Assembly (NCBI GenBank): GCA_944393375.1
Contig: CALXZX010000010.1
Location: 1 to 51,522, forward strand
Direction of reading: 5' to 3'
Origin: an uncultured Clostridia bacterium
GTDB lineage: Bacteria; Bacillota; Clostridia; TANB77; CAG-508
DNA length: 51,522 nucleotides
This document shows, piece after piece, positions 44,155-51,522 of this stretch. Within the stretch, counting starts at the first letter, position 1. Each line of letters begins with the position of its first letter. The notes below the pieces were generated by a model. It had not been told where the DNA came from and made no database searches. It saw nothing but the letters and a program-made list of their open reading frames with translations. A program made the position numbers and the translations under genes.

Positions 44155-45634
44155 TTATTTCAGAATAGGATATCCTTTATTATCATTTTTTGTATCTTCT
44201 ATAAAACCTTCTTCTTCTTTATTCAATAATGCTAGAAAACTTGTTGTACCTCCATCTTCTAATGTTATATTTTCTTGATTTTTCATTTGCTTTTCTGATA
44301 ATTGCATGCAATTATCTATTGTTCCTGTATTGCTACCCATCATTTCATTTGTATCAATTGTATAACTATATCTAATATTTCCCCCATTATTTCCTACAAT
44401 TCCTCCTATACTGGAACTACCGTCCAACCACTTTTCCAGCATTATATGAAAATTCAATTATTCCTCCATTGCTACCTGCAATTCCTCCTAGTGCCCAGTT
44501 GTTACTTCCTGTTACTGTTCCTAGGTTATAACATCTTTTTATTGTTCCTTTATTTGATCCAACAATTCCTCCTTTACTATATCTTGCATATCCATTAGGT
44601 GCCAATATATTTGCTAAATTATAGCATTTTTCTACTGTTCCACCATTCTCACCTACAATTCCACCTATAGTAAAATCTTTTAATAATATTTCACTTGTAT
44701 TAAAACATTTTCTTACTATTCCATTACTTTGATTTCTTCCACATATCCCACCAGAATTAGCATTTAATTCTAAATACGCTTTGTTCTGACAACTTTCTAT
44801 TATTCCACTATTATTGGCAACAATTCCCCCATTATAATTTCCTGTAGTATATATCTCTACTTGATTAATACAATTTATAATTCTTCCACTAGTATTATTT
44901 ACAGTTGTTATTCCGGCAATAAAATTTATTCCTTTAATATATCCATCATCTAAAATAAGATTTTGAATTGTTCCACTGTTATAATTAAATAATGCTTTAT
45001 ATTGTTCTTCACTATTTATATATATTCCTTTTATTCTATAATTCTTTCCATCTAGTATTCCCTTAAATGGATTTGATGCACTTGATGCGCCTTCTCCACC
45101 AATAGGTACCCATTGATTTTCTTCACTACAATTTAGATTTATATCATTTTGTAATACATAATGACTATCTATGTTAAATTGATAGATTTCTCCTCCTGCT
45201 TCTTCTATTTTGATTTCTTCTCCTGTTCCTATTTTCTTAAATTGCTCTCCTGTATAGATAGGAATTATATTTTGCTTTGCACTGATTCCCATTTCTTCTA
45301 ACCATTTAGCTTGTTTATCACTTACCTTATCCTCTATATATACTAATTTTCCATCTTCCATATATAGAATTTCATTATATGCATCTTCCCTTCCTATTAA
45401 ATCTTTTAATGTTCCAAACTGAAAATCTTCTCCATTATTATGATTAATCTCCTCTAATTCTATTTTTTCTTCTATATCTTTTATTTCTGTTCTAAATTTT
45501 GCCTTTGATGCGTTTACAATTGTTCCATCATCTCCTGTAATAGTACTTATCGTCACTCCTACTAAGATTAATAACACGATTATTGTAATGACTAATGCTA
45601 ATAATGTAATTCCCTTATCATTTTTTCTTTTCAT
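44155..45634 (-). CDS. prepilin-like GLUG-repeat surface protein B2, split by a +1 shift
   Basis: The first frame (404 aa) runs from the prepilin signal (GITLLALVITIIVLLILVGV) through domains almost identical to B1 into the repeats, and stops at CGG-TAG after IEFSYNAGKVVG. The second frame resumes at GSSSIGGIVGNNGG and ends NDNKGYPILK like B1. Skipping the C at 44422 joins them into 492 aa, against 493 in B1. At the junction B1 has GGA AGT; B2 has GGA, the four bases CGGT, AGT. So it is a 4-base insertion, either a frameshift mutation or a quadruplet read as one residue. AAAGGAGAGG precedes the ATG. Confidence 0.75.
44419..44422 (-). other. candidate +1 recoding site CGGT in gene B2
   Basis: Minus-strand reading GTT GGA CGG TAG; skipping C gives GGA GGT AGT TCC and restores the family sequence. 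The paralogue B1 lacks exactly these four bases. Confidence 0.5.
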
Positions 45635-45691
45635 GATACCTCTCCTTTTCCTTTGTTTTACACAATTTATCCACTTTAGGTTATTTCTTTT

Positions 45692-45880
45692 AGTTTTTTA
45701 CTTAAAGAAATTTTTAAATTCTTAAAAGCATTGTTATTCTTAGATTTCTTCTCTTTTGGATTTTCTTTTTTTACTTATTTTCTTCATAAATTCACTTTCA
45801 TATTTTTTACAAATTTTATTGATATTTAAATCATTTATTGATATAATTTGAATAGTTTTTAAGTCTTAGAGTAAAAAACT
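45692..45880. promoter_or_regulatory. putative invertible promoter 4 (OFF for B2)
   Basis: Left core AGTTTTTTACT (45692-45702) is the inverse of right core AGTAAAAAACT (45870-45880), with partly conserved arms outside; centre AAAAA. On the plus strand: TTGATA (45819-45824), 17 nt, TATAAT (45842-45847). It points away from B2 (start 45634) and into a hairpin with a T-run. The arms are the most degenerate of the four. Confidence 0.5.
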
Positions 45881-45904
45881 CTAGGATTTTTTTATGTATA
45901 TTTC

Positions 45905-45933
45905 TTGACAAAATTACACAAACTGTGTAAAAT
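45905..45933 (+). promoter_or_regulatory. promoter of the aspS T-box leader
   Basis: TTGACA (45905-45910), 17-nt spacer, TAAAAT (45928-45933). Confidence 0.8.
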
Positions 45934-45959
45934 AGTATTTGACATTTCAAAAATATATT

Positions 45960-46173
45960 TGCGTTTGTACAATGAAAGCAGTTAGAAGTTACTTTTAGAG
46001 AATAAGGGTCACCGGCTGAAAGCCCTTTAAGGTCAACCTAAACTTGTGAAACACATTGGAGCAATTTTTAATAAAGTGGAAAATTAAATAGATATATACA
46101 TTTATTTAATTTTCAAGCTGGGTGGTACCGCGGATTTATTTCGTCCCTGCAATTTTGCAAAGGGCGTTTTTTT
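45960..46173 (+). promoter_or_regulatory. T-box riboswitch upstream of aspS
   Basis: Stem I elements are present (AGAGAATAAGGG, GGCTGAAAGCCC), ending in GTGAAACACATTGGAGC. The T-box GGTGGTACCGCGG is at 46121-46133, and the terminator CGTCCCTGCA/TGCAAAGGGCG is followed by T7. Uncharged tRNA binding would favour the antiterminator. Aligned with the usual spacing before TGGAGC, the specifier reads AAC (Asn) rather than GAC (Asp). Confidence 0.9.
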
Positions 46174-46228
46174 GTACCCTTTTTCGGATACAAACTATGC
46201 TCTCACAAATTTAGAGGAGGTAAGAAAT

Positions 46229-47986
46229 ATGAATGAGTACAGAACACACAACTGTAACGAAATCACATTAGAAGATGTGGGAAAACAAGTTAGAATTAGT
46301 GGATGGGTTCAAACCATTAGAGATTTAGGAGGTTTGGTTTTCTTAGATATTCGTGACATGTATGGGATTACACAAGTTGTCACTTCAGGAAAAGCTGAAG
46401 ATGTGGATTTTGCTTCACATATTCCAATTGAATCTACAGTAACTGTATATGGTACAGTAAAAAAACGTGATGAAGAAACAATTAACCCTAAACTAAAAAC
46501 AGGTTTGGTAGAAATTCGAATTGAAGATATTAAAATTTTAGGTAAAAGAACACAAAATCTTCCTTTTGAAATTAATACAAATCAAGAAATTAGAGAGGAT
46601 TTAAGATTACAATATCGTTTCTTAGATTTACGAAATGATCGATTAAAAAACAATTTAATATTAAGAGCTAATGTCATTCAATTTTTAAGAACACAAATGA
46701 TTGAACAAGGATTTTTAGAAGTGCAAACTCCAATCCTTACAAGTTCTTCACCAGAAGGTGCTAGAGATTATTTGGTTCCAAGTAGATTACACCCTGGAAA
46801 ATTTTATGCTCTACCACAAGCTCCTCAACAATTCAAACAATTATTGATGGTTTCTGGTATTGATAAATATTTTCAAATTGCACCATGTTTTAGAGATGAA
46901 GATGCAAGAGCTGATAGAGCTCCTGGTGAATTCTATCAATTAGATATGGAAATGAGTTTTGCAACACAAGAAGATGTATTTCAAGCAATAGAACCTGTGA
47001 TTTACAACACATTTAAAAAATTTTCTGATAAAGAAATTGCAGAATATCCATTCCCAAGAATTCCATATAAAGAAGCTATGTTAAAATACGGAACAGATAA
47101 ACCTGATTTAAGAAATCCTTTGGAAATTGTTGATGTTACAGATGTCTTTGAACATGTAGATTTACGTGCTTTCCAAGGCAAAATTGTTAGAATTATTTCT
47201 ACACATGATGTAGCTGATCAACCAAGAAGCTTTTTCGAAGGTATGACAGACTATGCCATAAAAGATTTAAAAGCTAAAGGATTAGCATGGTTAAGAATTT
47301 TAGATGATGGAAGTTTCCAAGGACCTATTGCCAAATTCATACCTGATGATGCTAGAATCGAAATGTGCAAAAGAACCAATTCAAAGCCAGGAGATTGTCT
47401 ATTCTTTATTGCTGAAGTTCCTGGTGTTGTTGAAACTTTATCTGGACAAATTAGAGATGAACTTGGAAAAAGACTTGGCCTAATTGATAACAATATTTTC
47501 AAATTTTGTTGGATTATTGATTTTCCAATGTTTGAACTTGATGAACATGGAAAAATTAGCTTTAGTCATAACCCATTTTCTATGCCACAAGGTGGTTTAA
47601 AAACACTAGAAAATGAAAATCCATTAGATATTTTAGCTTATCAATATGATATTGTATGTAATGGAATTGAACTTTCTTCTGGAGCAGTTAGAAACCATGA
47701 TATTGATATCATGTTAAAAGCCTTTACAATGGCTGGCTATACAGAAGAAGAAGTAAAAAATAAATTTGGCGCTTTATATAAAGCCTTTCAATTTGGTGCT
47801 CCACCACATGCTGGTATTGCACCTGGAATTGATAGAATGCTTATGTTATTATCTGATTCTGATACCATTAGAGAGGTAATTGCATTCCCATTAAATAGTA
47901 AAGCTCAAGACTTAATGATGGGTGCACCAGGTAATGTAAGACGCGACCAATTACGAGATGTTCATATTATCGTTGATAAGAAATAA
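46229..47986 (+). CDS. aspS: aspartyl-tRNA synthetase
   Basis: The 585-aa class II synthetase has the OB anticodon domain (VRISGWVQTIRDLGGLVFLD), motif 2 FRDEDARADRAPGEFYQLD, the bacterial GAD insert (about 290-420) and motif 3 PPHAGIAPGIDRM. AGAGGAGGT precedes the ATG at 46229; the upstream in-frame ATG lies in the T-box terminator tail. Leu in RDLGG, where non-discriminating enzymes often have His, would suggest an Asp-specific enzyme, in tension with the Asn-like T-box specifier. Confidence 0.96.
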   Translation: MNEYRTHNCNEITLEDVGKQVRISGWVQTIRDLGGLVFLDIRDMYGITQVVTSGKAEDVDFASHIPIESTVTVYGTVKKRDEETINPKLKTGLVEIRIEDIKILGKRTQNLPFEINTNQEIREDLRLQYRFLDLRNDRLKNNLILRANVIQFLRTQMIEQGFLEVQTPILTSSSPEGARDYLVPSRLHPGKFYALPQAPQQFKQLLMVSGIDKYFQIAPCFRDEDARADRAPGEFYQLDMEMSFATQEDVFQAIEPVIYNTFKKFSDKEIAEYPFPRIPYKEAMLKYGTDKPDLRNPLEIVDVTDVFEHVDLRAFQGKIVRIISTHDVADQPRSFFEGMTDYAIKDLKAKGLAWLRILDDGSFQGPIAKFIPDDARIEMCKRTNSKPGDCLFFIAEVPGVVETLSGQIRDELGKRLGLIDNNIFKFCWIIDFPMFELDEHGKISFSHNPFSMPQGGLKTLENENPLDILAYQYDIVCNGIELSSGAVRNHDIDIMLKAFTMAGYTEEEVKNKFGALYKAFQFGAPPHAGIAPGIDRMLMLLSDSDTIREVIAFPLNSKAQDLMMGAPGNVRRDQLRDVHIIVDKK

Positions 47987-47998
47987 TTTTATATACGT

Positions 47999-48027
47999 AA
48001 AAGAGACTTCGTAATGAAGTCTCTTTT
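47999..48027 (+). terminator. terminator of aspS
   Basis: A perfect 12-bp stem (47999-48010 with 48016-48027) around GTAAT, then TTC. Confidence 0.85.
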
Positions 48028-48063
48028 TCATATATTCATATATTTATATATACATTAATCTAA

Positions 48064-48342
48064 TTATTTTTTGTTTACTAAATCTTTTAATGCTTTACCA
48101 GCTTTGAATACTGGAGCTTTTGATGCAGGTATTTTGATTTCTTCTTTAGTTTGTGGGTTTCTACCTTTTCTAGCTGCTCTTTTTCTTACTTCGAAAGATC
48201 CAAATCCAACTAATTGAACTTTATCTCCTTCTTTTAAAGCATTTGTTACAACTTCTACGAATGCGTTTACTGATTCTTCAGCTGCTTTTTTTGTGTCTCC
48301 TGTTTTTGCAGCTACTGCTGCGATTAATTCAGCTTTGTTCAT
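48064..48342 (-). CDS. hup: HU-family DNA-binding protein
   Basis: The 92-aa protein is a canonical [62 protein letters not shown] and [12 protein letters not shown]. It compacts DNA as a dimer. GGAGGT precedes the ATG. Single gene. Confidence 0.96.
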   Translation of the reverse strand: MNKAELIAAVAAKTGDTKKAAEESVNAFVEVVTNALKEGDKVQLVGFGSFEVRKRAARKGRNPQTKEEIKIPASKAPVFKAGKALKDLVNKK

Positions 48343-48372
48343 TTAAATTACCTCCTATAAGTATAATGTTAT

Positions 48373-48406
48373 GTACTTTTATTGCTTAGAACGGCAATAA
48401 ATGTAC
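48373..48406. promoter_or_regulatory. inverted repeat upstream of hup
   Basis: GTACTTTTATTGC (48373-48385) pairs with GCAATAAATGTAC (48394-48406), 13 bp with one mismatch, in the hup 5' region; a possible operator or leader hairpin. Confidence 0.5.
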
Positions 48407-48462
48407 TACTATATAAATTTATTCGCCAAAAATATATAAAATCCTTCTTTTTTTCTGAAATT

Positions 48463-50101
48463 TTAATATATTTTTAACTTTTCTAATATCATACAAATTT
48501 TATTTCCTGCAGGTAGCATTTTTATTTCTTGTTTTGAGAACACATGTAGTACAACAACTGCCAATGCATAAATAATAATTGCAGATATTATTGCTATTAT
48601 TGTAGCCAAAGTTTCTGTAATTATTCCTAAAAGTGAAGAATATATAAAATATGAGCAAATTCCCATAATGATTGTTGCAAGTATTGGTTTTATAACAAAT
48701 CTTCTTACTCCTAATTTTAATTTTATTGTTCTTTTCAAAGCTGTAATAGATATCATAAATGCCACTAAATGACATGCTACTGATGCGATAGCTGCTCCGT
48801 TAACACCTATTGAAGGTATTGGAACTAAAATTAAGTTTAAAATCAATTTGACAATCACACCGGCATCCTAAAGCAATCGCTGGTACTCTTAATTTTCCAT
48901 ATCCTTGTAAAATAGAGTTGATTGTTTGATCTAATATCGTAAAAATAATTGTTAATGCACTAATTTGTAAGACAAGTGTTCCTGAACTTGCATTTGGATA
49001 TAATAAATTTAATATTGGTCCAGCAAATATACACATTCCCACTGTACATGGAAGTCCTATTAGCATAGACATTAATAATGTAAATGTTGATTTTTGCTTT
49101 ATAGATTTATAATCCTTTATTGCCTTAGCTGCTGAAATCGCTGGAACTAATGCTGTCGCAAAAGCGACATTAAATGATAATGGTAAACTTGTTAAAGTAT
49201 CTACCTTTCCTCCTAAGATTCCATATTGTGTAACAGCCATATCTTCACTCATAAACTCTTTCAGACTTCTTACAACTGTAAAAGAGTCTATGTTTTTATT
49301 TAATGAAGACATAATAGCTGTTAATGCGATTGGAATAGAAACTAATAAAATCTTTTTTACAATGTTTCTAACTCTTTCATATTTATAATTAACCGTTTCT
49401 CTTATTTCTGAAGCGATTTCTTTTCTTCTGGTTTTATAGAATAAATATAAATATCCAAATCCTACAAATGTTGCAAGTGTTGTAGCAAGTGTTGCTCCTC
49501 CTGCCATCCATACAGTTGATGTATTAGAAATAATAGCAACAATTTCTACTAATATAATGGTAAGTGTTGTTTTAAAAATTTGCTCCAATGTTTGTGACCT
49601 TGCTGTTACTTTTAGGTTTTGTCTTCCATTAAAATATCCTCTCATAACTGATGAAATTGCTACAAAAAATACAGCTGGTGATAATGCTACCATTGTCATC
49701 TCTGCATCTGGAATTTGTAACCATTGATTAGCAATTAAACCTGCTCCAAAAAATAGCATTAAACTTCCAATTAAACCAATAACCGCAAAAGTAGCAAATG
49801 CAATTTTAAAAATTCGATAAGCTCCTTTATGGTCACCTACTGCTACTCTTTCTGATACTAATTTTGATATAGCATTTGGTACACCTGTAGAAGAAATGGT
49901 TAATAATACTGCATAAATTTGATAACTTGCTGAAACAATTCCATTTCCTTGATCTCCAAATCCTTCTCTATTTGTTAAATATAAATTATATACAAGTCCA
50001 AGCAGTTTTATTAGCAATTGTGAGAATATCAATGTAATAATCCCCTGCATAAAAGTTTCTTTTTTTCCTTTAGAAACTTTTTTTTCTGCTGTATCTGCCA
50101 T
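48463..50101 (-). CDS. spoVB: SpoVB-type lipid flippase (MOP superfamily), split by a +1 shift
   Basis: Frame one (413 residues up to ALGC) and frame two (from VIVKLILNLILVPIPSIGVN) together give a 545-aa multi-helix transporter of the SpoVB/MurJ-like family: GIITLIFSQLLIKLLGLVYN, SSTGVPNAISKLVSERVAVG and FNVAFATALVPAISAA. Members move lipid-linked glycans and are needed for spore cortex synthesis. The frames meet at TGC CGG TGT GAT; omitting the C of CGG (48862) gives TGC GGT GTG ATT, and the resulting Gly falls where relatives have the conserved Gly of an xxGxxxKLILN motif. GGAGGGAT precedes the ATG. Confidence 0.83.
48859..48862 (-). other. candidate +1 recoding site CGGT in spoVB
   Basis: Minus-strand reading TTA GGA TGC CGG TGT; skipping C gives TGC GGT GTG ATT GTC AAA, restoring the KLILN helix. 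Same logic as the sites at 36083 and 44419. Confidence 0.5.
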
Positions 50102-50292
50102 TTAATCCCTCCTGTTTTCATACATGATTCTTGGTTATATATCATTTACTTATGTACAAACTATCATATTATTTTTTCTTTTTTATGGCTTCTTTTTGGT
50201 TATTTTATATATGTTTCTTTTTAATTGTACGAATTAATTATAAATTTAATTACTAAATTATTCAATACTTTTGAATTTTTTTCTTAAAATTA

Positions 50293-50321
50293 TTGACATT
50301 TTCGCTTTTTTGTATTAAAAT
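50293..50321 (+). promoter_or_regulatory. promoter of rplM-rpsI
   Basis: TTGACA (50293-50298), 17-nt spacer, TAAAAT (50316-50321). The rest of 50102-50292 shows no gene. Confidence 0.82.
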
Positions 50322-50355
50322 TATTTAGCAATTATATATTTATTAGTTAGATATG

Positions 50356-50397
50356 ATTTAAATATAAAATCTCTCCCCGGTGGTTTTAGATTTAAAT
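50356..50397 (+). promoter_or_regulatory. hairpin in the rplM leader, possible L13 autoregulatory element
   Basis: ATTTAAAT (50356-50363) pairs with 50390-50397 and the inner TAAAATC/GGTTTTA continues the stem past one mismatch; loop TCTCCCCGGT. Position fits a ribosomal L13 leader; identity not proven. Confidence 0.45.
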
Positions 50398-50438
50398 TTC
50401 ATATATAAAATTTATAATAATAGGAGGGTATTATCATC

Positions 50439-50876
50439 ATGAATAATACAACATATAGCGCAAAAGCAAATGAAGTAGAAAGTAAATGGTATATTATTGA
50501 TGCAGCCAACAAACCACTTGGTAGAGTTGCTACAGAAGCTGCAAAATTATTAAGAGGAAAACACAAACCAACATACACACCTAATATTGATATGGGTGAT
50601 CATGTTATTATCCTTAATTGTAAAGATGTTATCTTAACAGGTAACAAATTAAATCAAAAAGTTTATAGACATCATTCTGGTTATATTGGAGGAATGAAAG
50701 AAGTTCCTGCAAAAGTAATGCTTGAAAAAAATCCAGAAAAAGCTATGACATTAGCTATCAAAGGAATGTTACCACATACATCTTTAGGTAGAAAAATGGT
50801 TAAAAAATTAAGAGTTTATGCTGGTAGTGAGCATGAAAACCAAGCACAAAAACCAGAAGTATGGGAGGTAAAATAA
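50439..50876 (+). CDS. rplM: 50S ribosomal protein L13
   Basis: The 145-aa uL13 has [60 protein letters not shown] and [27 protein letters not shown] precedes the ATG. Operon with rpsI, 1 bp downstream. Confidence 0.97.
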   Translation: MNNTTYSAKANEVESKWYIIDAANKPLGRVATEAAKLLRGKHKPTYTPNIDMGDHVIILNCKDVILTGNKLNQKVYRHHSGYIGGMKEVPAKVMLEKNPEKAMTLAIKGMLPHTSLGRKMVKKLRVYAGSEHENQAQKPEVWEVK

Positions 50877-50877
50877 T

Positions 50878-51279
50878 ATGGCTAAGAAAGAAAATGTAGT
50901 TTTTTATGGTACAGGTAGAAGAAAATCTTCAGTAGCAAGAGTTAGACTTGTTGAAGGTAATGGAAAAATAACAATCAACGGTAAAGATATTGATGAATTC
51001 TTCGGATTAGAAACTTTAAAAGTTATCGTTAGACAACCATTAACAGTTACAAATACAACTTCTAAATATGATGTTATTTGTACAGTTAAAGGTGGAGGAT
51101 TCACAGGTCAAGCTGGAGCAATCAGACATGGTATTGCTAGAGCTTTAAATGAAGCAAATCAAGAATACAGACCAGCTCTAAAATCAAACGGATTCTTAAC
51201 AAGAGATCCTCGTATGAAAGAAAGAAAAAAATACGGTCTTAAAAAAGCTCGTAAAGCTCCACAATTCAGTAAAAGATAG
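50878..51279 (+). CDS. rpsI: 30S ribosomal protein S9
   Basis: The 133-aa uS9 has [60 protein letters not shown] and the C-terminal QFSKR that reaches the P-site tRNA. The ribosome site GGAGGT lies within the last codons of rplM. Confidence 0.97.
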   Translation: MAKKENVVFYGTGRRKSSVARVRLVEGNGKITINGKDIDEFFGLETLKVIVRQPLTVTNTTSKYDVICTVKGGGFTGQAGAIRHGIARALNEANQEYRPALKSNGFLTRDPRMKERKKYGLKKARKAPQFSKR

Positions 51280-51287
51280 AAAATATC

Positions 51288-51323
51288 AAAACTCAGAAGT
51301 ATTAAAACTTCTGAGTTTTTTGT
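51288..51323 (+). terminator. terminator of rplM-rpsI
   Basis: A perfect 12-bp stem (51288-51299 with 51308-51319), 8-nt loop, T-run. Confidence 0.9.
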
Positions 51324-51342
51324 GTTCCATCACTATACCACT

Positions 51343-51522
51343 TCAATTAGCTATTCTACACATCTTTACAAATTTATTTATGATTTCTATATCATCTATT
51401 CTATTTATTCCAAAACATTTTTTACCTAAATCCTTTATCGAAGCACCACAATGATATAATTCTTTATTATCTATAATAATAAATCTATCATGGAATTTAT
51501 CTGTTTTTGCTACCTTCAAAAT
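51343..51522 (-). CDS. 3' end of a phospholipase-D-like protein (partial)
   Basis: The last 59 residues are visible, running off the window edge. They contain KFHDRFIIIDNKELYHCGAS and IKDLGKKCFGIN, the PLD-like HxRxxxxD-type motif and the YHxGAS-IKDLGKK signature often found in small PLD-like proteins of mobile or defence genes. The N terminus is outside, so function cannot be decided. Confidence 0.6.
   Translation of the reverse strand: MLKVAKTDKFHDRFIIIDNKELYHCGASIKDLGKKCFGINRIDDIEIINKFVKMCRIAN

Noticed and set aside
40374..45880. The paired palindromes as mere duplicated terminators or a small-RNA array
   Set aside because: Only the right-hand copies have T-runs, and the inverted, module-specific centres would be unexplained. 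Short RNAs may still be made as a by-product.
38663..45900. Integron-like gene cassettes, because hairpins follow each pilin gene
   Set aside because: Each hairpin has an inverted partner with the same centre across a promoter segment in the same intergenic region. This fits promoter inversion better than attC sites, which occur as single direct copies per cassette.
36083..48862. Ordinary pseudogenes or random sequencing errors at the three split genes
   Set aside because: Not excluded, but three independent +1 shifts all at CGG, in genes otherwise intact, two of them in likely important genes, make chance unlikely. Kept as a finding with the artefact named.
1..51522. CRISPR arrays, rRNA or tRNA genes
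   Set aside because: No regularly spaced direct repeats and no recognisable rRNA or tRNA sequence seen on either strand.

Overview
The window is very A+T-rich DNA from a Gram-positive, endospore-forming member of the Clostridia, probably an uncultured gut lineage. The support is Spo0A, a SpoIVFA/SpoIVFB pair, a split SpoVB gene, YtaF, a GerS-like protein, MinD/MinE/RodA, a T-box leader on aspS, and strong GGAGG ribosome sites with several TTG starts. Most genes lie on the minus strand in short operons closed by clear hairpin terminators.

Layout. 1-1000: the 5' end of a probable group II intron, then a stand-alone HD hydrolase gene of unlike composition. 1000-12700: an HD-GYP protein, an EndoA/MazF-type toxin without antitoxin, a GerS-like protein, dusB, rodA-minE-minD, a large pilin-like surface protein, spoIVFB/spoIVFA, a BclA-C-like protein, an integrase remnant and spo0A. 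12700-17500: a YigZ-family protein, a BaiN-like flavoprotein, a REP-like inverted repeat, an Al-resistance/methionine gamma-lyase family enzyme, and rpsF-ssb-rpsR. 17600-21200: an unassigned cluster (radical SAM, histidine phosphatase, unknown protein). 21200-38700: Ca2+-type P-ATPase, ytaF, an acquired-looking orphan gene, smc, lactonase, SDR, PP2C, glycosyltransferase, ppaC, hslO, a tagO-like gene fused to rubredoxin, rpiB, rpsT, an AraC regulator. 38660-45900: four tandem prepilin-like GLUG-repeat surface protein genes. 45900-51522: T-box-aspS, hup, spoVB, rplM-rpsI and a partial PLD-like gene.

Two signals stand out. (1) The intergenic region before each of the four GLUG/pilin genes holds the same module: a promoter TTG(C/A)TA-N17-TATAAT bounded by two inverted copies of a recombination-like site (arms CTTAGAGT/ACTCTAAG around a 5-nt centre). 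The centre matches within each module and differs between modules. All four promoters now point away from their gene. This looks like a tandem array of four invertible promoters, all OFF, controlling paralogous surface proteins. (2) Three genes (tagO-like, spoVB, one pilin gene) are each broken by a +1 shift, and in each the frame is restored by skipping the C of a CGG triplet and reading the next GGN as glycine. By hand reading, CGG is never used in frame in the other native genes (about 14,500 codons). Only two foreign-looking genes use it as an ordinary codon. This suggests either that CGG is unassigned here with +1 frameshifting or quadruplet decoding, or a systematic artefact that should be excluded.
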